The translations under genes were made by a program, and so were the position numbers. This document shows positions 44,958 through 57,889 of a DNA stretch of 64,000 nt, one piece after another. The stretch is taken from NCBI GenBank assembly GCA_019914945.1, contig CM034101.1:11481188-11545187 (forward strand), given 5' to 3'. Source of the stretch: Typha latifolia (Eukaryota > Streptophyta > Magnoliopsida > Poales > Typhaceae). The notes under the pieces were generated by a model. That model ran no database searches and was not told the origin of the DNA. It worked only from the letters and a program-made list of their open reading frames with translations. Numbering within the stretch: the first letter of the stretch is position 1; the number at the start of each line of letters is the position of its first letter.

Positions 44958-46716
44958 CTATTTGCACCCAAAGAGCAGATGGCTGGCTGTCTCCTCAAAG
45001 AGTCCATAGAGCCCACAATTGTCTCCCAGCCCATAGTTGATAGACTTCAGAAAGGCCCTTATAGGTATTCTCCCCCATAAGGTCTTCCATGTGAATAACC
45101 TAACGCTGGGGGCTATTAGAAGGACCCAAAGAATAGCCCACCCTAGCCATTGCTGCTTCTCTGCCTTCTTGAGATATCGGTAGACTATTTTGGTTCTTGC
45201 TTCACCATCCACTGTCGAGGCCCACACCCAATGGTCATCCATCGGACTCTGCCCTTTGCATGTAGAAGCTATTTGAAAGGCTGTGTCTGCATGGAAGCTC
45301 CTTAGCGGACAGTCCGCGTCCCACTCCTTGTTGCACAACAACTCTTCTTCCCTGGACTCAGTTCTGAACTGGTTAACATCCATAATGCATGGCAGCCAGA
45401 CCAGAGGTACATTGGTTATACATGGGTCCAACAGGACCAATGTGGTTGCACCATTCCCAACACTGTGTCTGAAACCACCTCTGAGATCCCTCGCTGCTTG
45501 GACTAAAGCTCTCTACAGCCACGAAACCTTCACATATCTCCTATCCTCCCACAACTCCAACTTGCCGTATTTGGCCACGACAATATCGATCCACGGCGAG
45601 CTATAGTGCCGCAGCAGACTTAGCACATGCTTGGCAAGAATGGCTCTCTTTTCGCTGTCCTGAGACACTTCAGTCTCAGCCCGCCCTCTGCTTTGGACTT
45701 GGTGACGGTCTCCCACCCAACTAGATGCACTCCTCTCTGGTTAGTCTTCTTCTCCCAGATGAAGGCCCTGACCACCTTCATAATGGCCTCTAGGACAGAG
45801 TTTGATAGCCAAGTAGAGCGCAGTCGTAATCGGAGAAGAAAGACATCTTTGCCTACGTCAGTCGGAGAAGTGCACACACCTTTGTCTTCTCACCTTCAGC
45901 TAGCCATGGCAAAAGAAACACCTCAGACTTCTCTCTATTCACCCGTTGATTAGTGAGGTTAGCATAGAGATCCATAGCCTCCATGAAAGTCATGGCGTTT
46001 GCTTTGCTAGCCTTCGTAACCACTAAGGGGTCATCAGCATAAAGTAAATGGTTAAAATGCCCTTCACCAAGCTTAAACCCTTCCAACCTACCCCTGCTTA
46101 CTTGATCATTAAGGATGGTAGTAAGCAACTGGGAACACAGAATGAAGATGTATGGTGAGAGGGGGTCTCCCTGGCATAACTCGCGATGAGGAGTAATCCA
46201 CTCGGTCTAAGACCCATTTATGAGAATGTCGAATTGAGGTGAGCTTATGCAAGCTCAAATCCACCTCTTCCACAGTCCAAGGAACCCCATGAGCTCAAGG
46301 GTCTTGCTCACCGCATCCCATGATAGTCTATCGTAAGCCTTCTCCACATCGAACTTAACCATCATCAATAGAAGAGCACATCAATCCTTAACAAAGGAGT
46401 GCACAAGCTCCTAGGTAGCCATGGTATTATCACTAATAGATCAGTCGGAGACAAAGGCCGCCTTCTCCATCCCTACCAGGTTTGCCGGCACAGCCTTTAG
46501 CCGATTGACCATAACTTTGGCTATCACTTTATAAGCTGCTTTGTAAAGAGCAATAGGACGATAATCTTTCACTAGCTCAGGGCGCTCCTTCTTTGGGATC
46601 AAGGTTAGAAAGGTACAACCCCACAGCTTAGGAAAGCTCCCCTGTCGGAAGAACTTCGACACTGCATTAATGAGGCTTGGTCCCATAATATCCCAGTATG
46701 TAGTAAACACCTCCAC
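44958..46716 (-). pseudogene. LINE reverse transcriptase and zinc-binding region
   Basis: RT blocks in order: TLIPKKERPELVKDYRPIAL (46600), FDVEKAYDRLSWD (about 46355, first catalytic Asp), LCQGDPLSPYIFIL (about 46170) and FNHLLYADDPLVV (about 46045, YADD catalytic pair). NREKSEVFLLPWL and the post-RT segment with FIWEKKTNQRGVHLVGWETV follow. The zf-RVT module at 45440-44958 has ASTVDGEARTKIVYRYL, SVRLFTWKTLWGRIPIRAF and a Cys/His end (CGLYGLFEETASHLLFGC). A few stops and frame changes are present (near 46440, 45850 and 45500). Confidence 0.9.
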
Positions 46717-47157
46717 CTAGAACCCGTCCGAACCTGGCGCCTTGTTCTTTGGCAAATTCCACACTGCAACTCTAATCTCCTCCTTTGAAATTGAAACAAT
46801 GAGGGCAGCAACCTCCAACTTGGTAAGCTTGGGCAGGGGACGGAGCTTCTACCAAAGCAAGTCGACATCCTTAAACACCTCCAGAGGCCCCCACAAGGCC
46901 CTATAGTGCTCTTGAAAGCACCCGGCAATGGCATTTGGATCTGAAACCCAAGCCCTAGACCCATCTCAGACACACGAGATATGGTTGTGCCAACTCCGGA
47001 TGGTTGCCGAAAGGTGGAAAAACCTAGTATTTCTGTCACCCTCCTAAATCCACTGAAGTCTTGATCGCTGAAGCCACCGGAGGTTAAGTTGATGGCTCAA
47101 CGCACTCTTCATATTATACACAGATCGAAGGAGTGCAACTTGGACCTCATCAAGGCC

Positions 47158-48111
47158 CTACGTAGCATCAGCTTCCTCAAGCGCCTTAATATCCCTTTTA
47201 GCCAAGGCCAGCCACTGCTCTAAGTCCCCCAAGCTGTTCCTACTATAGTCATTGAGCACACATTGGGAGGCCACGAGTTTGTGGGCGAACGCTTGCATGG
47301 AGCTGCCGTTGCATGCCTTCCACCAAACCTTCTCCAGCATGGTTTTGCACTCTTCGTACTCGAACCAGAACCATTCGAATCTGAATGGCCTCCTTCCCTT
47401 TTGAAGGTTTTCCTCGCAACTAAGCAGGAGTGGGGCGTGGTCAGACGCCGACCTATCAAGATGAACCACCTTGCTATTCAAAACCCACTCACACCAACAC
47501 GGGTTGGCCAGAACCCGGTCAAGGCGAACCCACGTCCTAGCCTGCCCAGATTTGTTGTTGCACCATGTGTAGGGTATACTAGTGTATCCTAGGTCCGAGA
47601 GCGCAGCATCGACAAAGGATTGAAAGGCCCTAGCCTTAGGCCCAAGCACCACCTTTTCTACATACTTCTCCTCCTCCGACAGATATGCATTGAAGTCGCC
47701 AACTATCGCCCAGGGGATGCCATTAGGGGAAATACTTAAAATCTCATTCCATAGCTCTCCTTGCTCTTTGATTTGGTTACTAGCATAGACCACAGAGATT
47801 TGCCTAGTTTGGCCTTCGAGAGGTGATATAATTAGGTGGGCGGCAAACTGGGACATGGAAACCACATCCACCCATCCTATGGAGTTCTTCCAAAGGATAA
47901 TCAGACCTCTGGACGACCCGATAGCCAGAATGGAAAAATGGACCCATCTCCTTCCAAAAGCTCGAGCCACAACTTTGTTTTTTTCCTAGTTCACATGAGT
48001 TTCAAGCAGACACAGGAGGTCTAGCTTGAAATCTCTTACCATGTCACGACACCGGTCCAACACCTCCTTCTTAAGGGCTCCCCTACAATTCCGAATGATA
48101 GCTTTAAACAT
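47158..48111 (-). pseudogene. LINE apurinic-type endonuclease (start of ORF2)
   Basis: ORF2 appears to start at the ATG at 48111 (MFKAIIRNCRGALKKEVLD). The catalytic Glu lies in LLCLLETHVN near 47995, followed directly by a stop. The open part then holds SSRGLIILWKN, ISVVYASNQIKEQGELW, WAIVGDFNAYLS (catalytic Asp/Asn), YTWCNNKSGQARTWVRLDR and SASDHAPLLLSC (catalytic Asp/His). This enzyme nicks the target DNA to prime reverse transcription. Confidence 0.9.
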
Positions 48112-48306
48112 TAATCCAATTTTAGGGAGAATCCGGGTAGCTAATCACTCCTACCTCTTTTAAGAGCCAAGGGACCATCCTCTTGGCTCCCGTCAACCTC
48201 CATTCCAACCGGCCAATGAGCACCATCTCCCTCGAAAATCATGATAGCTTGGCTACAACCATTCTCTTGGCCAATTCCCAACTCTCCCTCTAGGCTCCTT
48301 TGACTC

Positions 48307-49190
48307 CTAACAAATGGCTGAGTTGAGATGGTCCACTGCCTTGGAGTGCATGCTCGGAGGATCCATCTGCCCTTTAGAAGGCGGTATAAAGCTTGCCATG
48401 GCGATCCCGTCCCTTACTACCTCAACAGGATATACCATTGAGGGAACAAGGTCCCTTAGTTTAGGGTTTTTCATGATTTTGACTACAGAAGACTTGATAG
48501 GACATTCACGTCCATCTCCAATATGGATATGCATCCCTCTAATCGAGGCCCCCTTTGATTTGATTGGAGAAAAGGTCCCATTAGTGCAGCCTGGCGGTAT
48601 ATCCACCCCACAGCCACTAGGCGCGTGTCCAATGCTATACGTGGCTTCATTAGGACCCGCAGTCACCACCTTCATATTCTTGTGCAAACCCACTACCCCT
48701 TTTCCATTCTACATGGTTTGCTGACGCAAGGGAGCCTTCTTGGCCCCTCTCTCCAATCCCCTGGCACCTTGGAGATCCGCTATCGTCGCTGCCGTAGATA
48801 CGCCAGCCATCTCGACAAACACACCCTTTCCTTTCTCAACTCTTGAAGGTCTTCTTCCAATCGAAGCTGCAACATTGACTACCTCAACTTCATTTTGCAT
48901 GGTAACCCCACAATGAGCCTAGTTCATGGCACAACAGTCGTACACACCCTCAAATCTCTGGTCGTTGGCCGGCTGTCGCCCATCCTCTCGGCGGCCAATC
49001 TCTAGCATGCCTTGTTGCCACCTTCACAATTGAGCCTTGTGTCGTCGCTACACCTTCATCCAGGGTTCGAATGTGGACTGCTCTTCCTCCACCTTCATCA
49101 TAGGAGGTTCATTTGTACCACTCCTGATGCTGCTCTCCCCTGCATCTCTACCTACCTTCCTAGATCGAGCTCCTTCCTTCTACTGTGTTA
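48307..49190 (-). pseudogene. LINE ORF1, C-terminal half
   Basis: On the - strand it starts with TFEPWMKV near 49060, the conserved phrase that follows the zinc knuckle in plant LINE ORF1. It continues through 48900-48709 (VVNVAASIGRRPSRVEKGKG) and 48693-48307 (GPNEATYSIGHAPSGCGV, NPKLRDLVPSMVYP) to a stop at 48307. About 195 bp separate it from the ORF2 ATG. The knuckle itself is not recognisable. The N-terminal DUF4283 half is at 58955-58205. Confidence 0.7.
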
Positions 49191-49194
49191 CAGA

Positions 49195-49976
49195 ACATTC
49201 TTCAACGTAATGCTCGAGGTGGTCAATCGAGACATTGAGCAATACTTGAGGTGCTTTGTTAGAGAGATGCCGAGACGATGGTTGGAGTTCTTACTATGGG
49301 CAGAGTGGTCTTACAACACCGCCTATCACAGTAGTATTGACATGACTCTATTTGAGGTAGTGTATGGACGCACGGCTCCGATGTTACACGCTTATGATCT
49401 AGTGGCATCTACAGATCGTACGGAGGTGGACTTAGCTTTGATGAATAGAGATGCCACATTGAAGAGGTTGCGTGCTCATCTTAAACTTGCTCAAAATCGC
49501 ATGAAGCAAGTTTATGATCATAGCCATAAGGAGCAAGAGTTTGACATCAGAAGTTGGGTGTTTGTGAAGGTGCAACCGTATCGATAGCTGACCTTATGTC
49601 TAATGCGAAACCCAAAGTTAGTACATCGCTACTTTGGTCCATTTTGGGTGTTGGAGCATGTTGGTCTGGTTGCATATCATTTGGAGCTGCCGAAGGGGTC
49701 GAGAGTGCATCCTGTCTTTCATGTTTCATTATTGAGGGATCGAATTAGAGATCATGAGGTCATTGGATTAGCTCTACCGGAGCCATTGGAGGAGATAGAG
49801 ATTGTAGAGCTAGTTTGTGTACTTGCTAGACGTCGACGATGACATGGTACAAGGTTAGAGATGGAGATTCTAGTTGAGTGGCTTGGCAAGCCATCCAATG
49901 AGGCTACATGGGAGTTGGAGACTAATATTTTAGAGCGTTTCCCCAACTTTTCACCTTGAGGGCAAGGTGGGGGAAG
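49195..49976 (+). pseudogene. Gypsy integrase C-terminus with chromodomain
   Basis: It starts inside the integrase core with EVVNRDIEQYLRCFVREMPR, then WLEFLLWAEWSYNTAYHSS and VVYGRTAPMLHAYD. From 49603, after a frame change, GPFWVLEHVGLVAYHLELP and HPVFHVSLLRDRI are read. The chromodomain is in VEWLGKPSNEATWELE near 49870-49920, followed by ERFPNFSP. The catalytic DDE residues upstream are missing. GGTGGGGGAAGCATGGTGG at 49963-49981 looks like the polypurine tract before the LTR. Confidence 0.85.
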
Positions 49977-49980
49977 CATG

Positions 49981-50227
49981 GTGGCTGATACACTTAGTTA
50001 AGATCTTTTCTTACTGCATTAGTTATTTATTTTCATTAAAATAAAATTTCTATAAGTCACGTTCGAACGCAGGTGTAGTCGCATTTGAACGACCTTGTGA
50101 ATGACTACATCAAGTTTGCAAATACAAAGAACGCATATTATGCATTTGAACGCAATCGGGCGAGTTCGAACGCTCGCGTTCGAACGGCTGCATCGCGTTC
50201 GCACATACAGAGAACGTCTTTTGGTGC
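49981..50227 (+). repeat. Start of the 3-prime LTR of this gypsy remnant, with GTTCGAAC motifs
   Basis: The LTR appears to start TGRTACACTTAG-like just after the purine tract (TGATACAC at 49986). It contains at least four CGTTCGAACG or GAGTTCGAACGC palindromes at 50060-50190. It is cut near 50228 by copia C and may resume before 58159. Confidence 0.55.
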
Positions 50228-50520
50228 CCTAGGCAATAATATCACTCCTTTGCTTAAATAAAAAGCGGAAGAAATATTAAAAAATAAAAGAAAAGATGGA
50301 CACCAAGATTTTAATGTGGAAAATCCAAATGGGAAAAAATCATGAATCCAAACTCGGATCAAAACCAATCACTAGAATAGTAGCAGTTACAAGATTGACT
50401 CACAAAACAACCCATCGATCCCAACGACTTTGTTCCTCTTAGTCTTGCTCACTAGAACCCACAATTCACCGCTTCTCGTGATTGATATATAACCTCAATA
50501 GCCCTCGAGATTGATCTTAA

Positions 50521-52353
50521 AAGAATTCACATTCTTAGGTCTCGGAACTAAATACCAAACATCATTCGTAGAAAATTGCTCTACTTCCTCATGCATAGCA
50601 TTGACCCGAAAATCATCTAACAATATTTTCTTAACATTTTTAGGTTCAAAAGTAGATGTATAATAAGTAAATGATACCTCACTTTGGATTTGTTGTCTTG
50701 TCTTCATTGGTTTATTCACATCTCCGATCACTTGTCATAGTGGATGATTTAGTTTCACTCTGGCTGATGGTTCTATTATACTGCAGTCATCTTTGTTCTT
50801 TTCAACCTTGTCCTCGTCTTGTTTTTCAATTGATAGATCAAGCTCCTTTTCAATATCATCATCATGTGTACCTGTAGAAACAAAAATAGGAGTAACTTCA
50901 ATTTTGTCAGTAGTGATTTCATCTATAATAATATTAGCAGATTCCATAACAGTAGAAGTATCAAGATTGAATACTCTGTAGGCTCTGCTATTATTAGAAT
51001 ACCTTAAGAAGATGCCCTCACTATTCCTAGTGTCAAATTTAGTCAAGTGTTCTCGATCACTCAAGATATGGCATTTGTTACCAAATACTCGAAAATATTT
51101 AACACTAGGTCTCTTACCTTTCCAGATTTCATATGTAGTCATTTTTGTACCTAGTCTTAGATAAACATGATTTATCACATGTATCGTTGTATTAATAGCC
51201 TCAGCCCAAAACCTTTGAGGAACCTTTTTAACATGAAGCATAACCATAGTCATTTTCTGCACAACACGATTCTTTCTCTCCACAATCATATTCTGTTCTG
51301 GAGTTATAGGAGCTGAAAATTAATACTGAATACCAAGAGAATCACAAAATATGGAAAAATTTTCATTTTTAAATTTTCTACCATGATCAGAACAAATCCT
51401 AACTAGAGTAGTAGATTTTTTATTCTGTAGTTTCAAGTATAGTAATTTAAAAAGCTTCAAAATGTTCAAACTTCTCACGTAAAAAGACAACCCAGATATA
51501 TTTGGAGTAATCATCGACCATTAAGAATATATACCGTTTACCTCCAAGACTTTCCATTTTTGTTGGACCCATTTAGTCCATGTGGACTAATTGTAACACA
51601 CGGTCAGTGGTAGTTGCATTTACTTTCTTGTGTGAGACCCTAATTTATTTTCCAATTTGACATGGATTACACACACTTTTTGACATTTCATTCATCTTAA
51701 GTATTCCTCTTACCACTTTTTGTTTGGATAGATAAAACAATTCCTTGTGATTCATATGTCCAAGACGTTGATGCCAAAGATCTACAATATCAAAAGAAGC
51801 ACTTTTATATTTCAGATTATGTGAAGTTCCAACAACATAGCAATTATCAGATTTTCTAGATCCATAACATATAACATTACCATCATGATCTAGAATAGTA
51901 CAATCATTTTTGGAGAATTTTACCTCATAATCTTCATCACAAAATTGACTAATACTTAATAGATTTACTTTCAAGCCCTTAACAAAAAAAAATATTTTTA
52001 AGAAAAGGAACACCTAGAGTACTTACCTTTCCTTTACTTATTACCTTGAATGAATTACCATCTCCAAATGTTACAACTCCCCCTTCATGCTCTTTGAGAT
52101 TAGAAAATAAGAATTTGTCATCCAACTTATGTCTTGAACAGCCACTGTCTAAATACCACAAGTTAGAATTTAAAGTTTTCAAGGCAGTATGTACAACATA
52201 ATATTTTAAATCACTTTTCTTGACCCATATGTCCTTTGTCTTCATCCCATAAATGAAGGCACTCCTAGGTTTTTGTAAAAATTTGTAATGAGATCGAATA
52301 TGCCCTAAAATGCCACAATGAAAGCATCTCGGAACAAACCCTATTTTACTCAT
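50521..52353 (-). pseudogene. Copia C protease and integrase
   Basis: It begins with PRCFHCGILGHIRSHYK near 52320, a zinc knuckle whose last Cys is Tyr. The protease core LWYLDSGCSRHKLDD has DSG intact. GAG-pre-integrase (LWHQRLGHMNHKELFYLS) and the zinc motif end CNPCQIGK follow at 51760-51645. The integrase core is broken into pieces: VRICSDHGRKFKNENF at 51400 carries the second catalytic Asp, then MIVERKNRVVQKMTMVMLH at 51289 carries the catalytic Glu. HLTKFDTRNSEGIFLRYSNN and NDVWYLVPRPKNVN end the stretch. It preserves the integrase segment that copia A has lost. Confidence 0.87.
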
Positions 52354-52439
52354 CCTTTATTGAGGAGTATGTATAAAGTTTACCTTTTGCGTCGTTGAAG
52401 ATTTATTAGTTTGTTGATTCATCTTCAGTTTAGAGACAT

Positions 52440-53990
52440 TCATCTAGGATTTCTTTGTAAATGCGGTTGAAGACCTCAGGTTTTCTTCCTTTTGTAGACC
52501 TGCAGAAACAAAGACAGTTTTGTTATTATTTGAATTATCAGTGTATCCAACTCCATACCTGTCTTTTCCAGAAATCTGAGCGTTTAAAATCTCATCAAGT
52601 TTGTCCTTCCCTTTAAGAAATGTTACTTCCTTCTGCAATCACTCTACTTTAATTTCATCAACCTTCATCTTATCTTTCGCATCGTCAAGTTGTTGAGTAA
52701 GGTTTTTGACACGTTTAAGTTCCAGTTTGTACTTCTCCTCAAATTGATTTCTTTCTGGTTCGATTACCTTGAGTCATTAAAGTAGTTTAAGATTGCTCTT
52801 TTTGAGTTTAAATGACTCTAGGTACAAATCATTATAGGCTTTTTGTATTTCTGATTCTTCTTATTCAGCTGGTAACATATCCTGTTTATCTGTACTATTA
52901 GAATCAACAATAGAGTCAGTATTAAAAAGAGAGGAGACGAAAGCTACAAAGTTCTCTTGGTCTTTCTCAGAATCTTCATCAGATTCATCTGAGTCATCCC
53001 AAGTGACTTTCATAACTTTACCCTTCCTCTTAAGATGATTAGGGCATTCTTGTGCGATGTGTCCAAAACCAGAACATTCAAAACATTGAACTTTATTATC
53101 AGAATTCTTATTTTTCTATTTCAAATTGTTGTTGCTCACCCTAGTATTCAGACTCACAAGATTCTTCTTTTTCACAAAAGCCTTGTTTTTCTCAAGTTTT
53201 TCAGCATTTAACTTGTTTGACTTCCAAAAAAATTTATTGAACTTTTTAACAAATAGGGCCAATATCTCAACATCTAAATCACCTTCATCATCAGACTCCT
53301 TTCAATTTTGTTCAACAATGATTAGGGCCAAACCTTTGGACTTCCTATGTTTTGAAAGGCTGGACTCAAATGTTTGTAGATTTTCTACCAATTGTTCAAC
53401 CTTCATAGAATCGATGTCCTTATTTTTCTCAATAGCTGTAACTTTTGCTTGAAATCTTTCTGGGAGAGACCTAAGGATCTTATGAATAATTTTGTTTTCA
53501 GGAATTTTCTCTCTTAGGTTGAAATTGGAGTTGACTATATCACTCAGCTTTGCATAGAACTCATAAAATGTCTCATTCTCTTCCATACGTAGAGTTTCAA
53601 AACTAGTAGTCAACCTTTGAAGTTTCGAAAGTTTTACAGCCATAGTTCCTTTGTGAGTAGTTTCTAAGATCGTCCAAGCTTCTTTTGCTATCTCACAAGT
53701 AGAAATTCTTCTAAATTCTTCCGAGGAAACACAACTAAAAATTACATTTATTGTCTTGCTATTCCATCTAACTTTTTCATAATATGCCCTATCCCACGAA
53801 TCCATTAGTTTCTCAACAAGCTTATCATTCACCATGTACATTGGTGCACTCCAACCGTTCACTACGGCAATCCATACTTGCTCATCTATAGACTTTAAGT
53901 AAGCTCTCATCCTAGCTTTCCAATATCCATAATTTAATCCATCTAGAATAGGAGGTCTAATAGATGATTGTCCATCTCTATGAAAATCTA
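52440..53990 (-). pseudogene. Copia C gag
   Basis: 53910-53302 reads MRAYLKSIDEQVWIAVVNGW, SSEEFRRISTCEIAKEAW, LSKLQRLTTSFETLRMEE and ILRSLPERFQAKVTAIEK, the UBN2-type gag. After a stop near 53302 the text continues with a CCHC-type knuckle near 53080, an acidic stretch near 52990, and a charged tail up to 52444 (VTFLKGKDKLDEIL). It differs from copia A by point changes and an extra ~70 bp near 53210-53280. Confidence 0.85.
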
Positions 53991-54040
53991 TGCCTATCTG
54001 ATCTCTCTCTTAAGAAGAGAGAACCTGCTCTAATACCAAT

Positions 54041-54721
54041 TGAAAAGACGCCTAGACACACATATATATCTAAACCCTAAGCAATGATATCACTCCTTTG
54101 CTTAAGTAAAAAGTGGAAGAAATATTAAAAAATAAAAGTAAATATGGACGCCAAGATTTTAATGTGGAAAAACCCAAACTCGAGAAAAACCTATGGATCC
54201 AAACTCGGATCAAAACCAATCAGTAGAATAGTAGCAGTTATAAGACTGACTCACAAAACAACGTGTCGATCCGAACGACTTTGTTCCTCTTAGTGTTACT
54301 CGTTAGAACCCATGATTCACCACTTCTTGTGATTGATATCCAACCCTAGTAGCCCTCGAGATTGATCTTTCGTCTAGATAGCCCTTAAGACGAAAGATTA
54401 TGCCTTGTAGAAGAGTAGGACATTGTTGGTTGAAGAAACGATGTAGCTTCAAGAGTTCTCTTTCAAATTGCTTCACCAACACCACTAGAGTTAGGGCATC
54501 ACAATTCTTATATATGATCTCCAAGATAGAGCCAAATCCAAGTCTTATCTAAACTCACGAAAGTCCAAAAATTGCAAACTTCGTAGGTGTGTTCGAACGC
54601 GGCCCGGGTGAGTTCGAACGGCCTGACTTGATCTCAGGTGCATTCGAACATGCCCAAGTGCATTCGAACGCGACAGCTTGATTTTCACAGTTTACGTTTG
54701 AATGGCTAAGAACACTCCTCT
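54041..54721 (-). repeat. Copia C 5-prime LTR, left part
   Basis: It starts TGAAAAGACGCCTAGACAC next to the primer site and parallels 22685-23330 of copia A, including four GTTCGAAC or CATTCGAAC words at 54590-54690. At 54721 it is interrupted by a solo LTR. The remainder resumes at 57890. Confidence 0.8.
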
Positions 54722-57700
54722 TGTAAATAACCTAGATAAAAAAATATAATAAAATAAAATAAAATAAAATAATAATATTAGTAACAATAATCATTATAAT
54801 ATATAAATTAAATATTAAAAAAAAGAGAAAAGAAAGAAATAAAAAAAATAAAAATAAAAAATTTGTTGCATGGCACGAGCTCGTTGAGGGCCGGGCCCAG
54901 CTCCTGCGGCGGGCCCCGCCGCCGTCATAGCTGCCGCCCTTCCCCTCCTACACCGCCTCTCTCTCTCTCTCCCTCTAAATCTCTCTCGTTTGGTCTCTCT
55001 CTCTCTCTCTCGAGCTCTCTCTTTCTCTCCTTCCCTTGCCGACGCCGGCCTACCGCCGCTGTTCGTCGCCGGCCTACCGCCACCATCGCTGTCGTCGCCG
55101 CCACAACCCCCCCTCACTATCCCTCTCTATAGCCCTCTCTCTAACTCGCTCGTTCCCTCTCTCACTCTCTCTCTTACCCTCCTCTCTTTCTCTCTCGCAA
55201 TCACCTCTCTCTCTCTCGAGCTCTCTTCCTTCCCTTATCAAGGCCGGCCCGCCGCTATCGCCATCGCCGCAGCCTAGGTGAGCCTCCCTCCCTTCCCTTC
55301 TCTTCTTCTTCTTCTTCTTCTTCTTCTTCTTCTTTTCCTCTACTCCTTTTTCCTATCTTCATTTTACCTTCTCTGGCAATAAAACACATATCTAAATTAA
55401 TTATGTAATTTAGTTAATCTAAATTAGATTTTTAGTTTAGTTTTTCAAGAATAGATATATTTAGTAACATGGTTATTAGATAAGTGTAATTAGTGTAATT
55501 TTAGTTAATTATAATTATAAATATTTGTACATAAATATATTTTTAACTTTATATATTTTTATTATATTACTACATGTCTTTATAATTAGGTATATATATG
55601 TACAACTTATTATACACTATTACGCATGTAATATAATAGTAGGCTTACTTAATGTTTATATTACATGATTAAGTAAAGATTATTTTATATGCAACTCTTA
55701 ATTTGCTTAGTAAGGGTAGTAGTGACAAAATAATTATAGTATAATTATATAATATTATATAATATAGGTACTTGTATTTTAAATTATATTATTGTGCACA
55801 TAGCTCTTTTATGTTTTTTTTATCAAAAGAGATTGACTATTATATACTTAATATATAATTCACAAACTATGGTTTTATAAATAAATCTACAATTAGAATA
55901 ATAACATACTAATATTATTATAATTAGATCTATCATATAGATCAAATTATTTAATAAAAACAAAAGAAGAAATTTTAAACCTAATAAATCATTATATGTT
56001 ACACAAACGGATCCCAATTGGATAAATAACTAATTTTATATTACCTAAACATTTTCAGATTCCAACCCTCTTATTTGAGACCTCGTGGACCTTGCTAGTA
56101 ATGTGTGATGGTTGATTGATAGATGTGAGGGATACGTGTGTTGGGTTTTTTGATCGGATGTGAGTAGTCTTATCCCCTAGACGCCTTTCTCAAATTAGAT
56201 TATATTATATATTATGTACATGCATGTTTTGGCCTCCAGCATGATTATATGACTTTATCTAGAGATGATTACAGTCGAGCATATTTTATCATGCATCTGA
56301 TTAGGTTGATCTGGGATATGAGCACAGTTGTGATATATAGAGATCATGAGAGATGTTTACATTATTATAATGTTATGTCTACTTGATTTGTAGCATGAGT
56401 ATGCATGTAATAGATTAGTATGAGTATACATGTGTTGACTACATGATCGGAGACTATATTGCATTATTTTTCTCTTGATTTCTACTCCACCTAAATTCCT
56501 GTTATGCATTGACTTGTTATCGTACTGGATATATGCATATGATCTGTCATTTAGAAGGAAAGCATGAAATGTGATTGATAGGATAGTTGATAGAAAGCGT
56601 GAGAATACCGGAGTGGGCACGAGGGTTAGGACACGCTTAGTGGATAATTGATCGCTCAACATAGTCGCGATCCTGTTGGCCTTACGTCCGAGGTCGTTAG
56701 TCTGTGTGCGCAGCAGATATTCGGACACATGTCGTTCGCTATTGCATATATGGCGAGTTATCCTCACGAGATTTCTATCAGCTAGAAGGGTGCCCGGTCT
56801 GGATGGATGTTGATACCCTTAGCGGATGGCAGAGTATGATTATATTTGAGATACTCCTTGCGGATGGCAGAGTATGCTCGGAGCCTTCGGGCATGATGTT
56901 GAGATCAGGTACCAGGTGTTGACTGTGCACAGTGGTCTAGTATGATGATGACATATAGAGATGACATTGATGATTGAGATATTGACAAATGCATATGATT
57001 TCATTATCATCTGATTGCCTGATTATCGAGTGGTCAATATACATCATATATGGTTGTATTTGATATCATAGCATTGTTATGGTCGGCATGTATCATGTAT
57101 CATATTTGAGAGACAGTTATGATGATAGTATGACATGGAGATTTATTTACTCATTGTCGAGGATTATATACTTTTATCAGTTATGACATGTTATCTATAT
57201 TTTATTTATGTATTATTGAGGACACATTCATTTACTCATTCATAATATGATACTCTTTCTGATTCATATTATCTAGTACTTGATTTATTCTCTATTTGGC
57301 TTCACTGATTCAGAGTAAGGTTTATTCACTGAGCCTTTTGCTCATGACTCGTTTTATTTTTTTTTTAACCCCCACAGATATTATGGTACGTGATATCAAC
57401 TTGAGATATCCTGATGAGATATTTTAGAGTAAAAATGAGATGAGCTATAGATGGAGACGATATAGATGATAGTTTATATAGAAATTGAGTTATACCAGTA
57501 TTTGATATTTGTATTCTTTTATATTAGACGATGATTTGTATAATATAGGTCAAATCATGACGTACTCTTGTATTAGTTATTTTAGTTGTATCTTGATGGT
57601 TTGTTGTGACCTGTGTGGGTCCTGCCAGATTATGTAGTGGTATAGTGTATATTATTATAGACTTGGATATTCATATGTTAGCAGGTTTATTTGGTTAATA

Positions 57701-57889
57701 GTATGATTTATTTGGTGACAGATTATGTGATCATGGATAGGTTAATAAATTTTATTTGATGATGTCATGATTATATGTGCACAGGAGAGTATCTATGCGT
57801 GACAGGCCCCGCCTAACCTATCGTGTGCGCCGTGCGTGCCGTGTGGGCGCGTGGGCGTGCACGTGCCTATGCCGGGAGGGGGCGTTACA
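54722..57889 (+). mobile_element. Solo LTR of a gypsy element, 3.17 kb
   Basis: It begins TGTAAATAACC and ends GGGGGCGTTACA. CCTCT is directly repeated at 54717-54721 and 57890-57894, a perfect 5-bp target duplication. Inside are a CT-rich zone (54880-55340), an AT-rich middle (55380-56050), GC-richer text (56580-56940) and a GC-rich end with CACGTG-like words (57800-57889). No coding sequence is present. Open frames at 54815-55281 reflect the CT skew. It is unlike the chromovirus LTR in sequence but similar in layout. Confidence 0.85.
55301..55334 (+). repeat. TTC microsatellite
   Basis: About eleven TTC triplets inside the solo LTR. Confidence 0.9.

Larger units (their letters stand above)
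44118..49190 (-). mobile_element. L1-like LINE, 3-prime three-quarters (ORF1 end, EN, RT, RNase H)
   Basis: Read on the - strand: ORF1 C-terminal half (49190-48307), endonuclease (48111-47158), RT (46716-45500), zinc-binding region (45440-44958), RNase H (44813-44171), and an A-rich tail AAATAAATAAAAAAG near 44135-44118. The ORF1 N-terminal half lies at 58955-58205, beyond a large block of LTR sequence. All domains occur in normal order with scattered stops, so it is a fairly young but dead copy. Confidence 0.88.
50228..54721 (-). mobile_element. Ty1/copia element C, truncated, related to copia A
   Basis: On the - strand it holds a 5-prime LTR (from 54041 rightward), primer site ATTGGTATTAGAG, gag (53990-52440), second zinc knuckle and protease (52353-51979), GAG-pre-integrase (52013-51645), a broken integrase (51514-50735) and a linker (50731-50521). 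RT and RNase H are absent. At 50519 the linker joins directly to the inner LTR text (50228-50518), so a deletion removed everything between the integrase end and the 3-prime LTR. It is close in sequence to copia A throughout. Confidence 0.85.

Noticed and set aside
48314..48724. 136-codon + strand open frame
   Set aside because: It is the antisense shadow of LINE ORF1 on the - strand.
54815..55281. Ser/Leu/Pro-rich and Arg-rich open frames
   Set aside because: They come from the CT/GA-rich tract of the 3.17-kb solo LTR.
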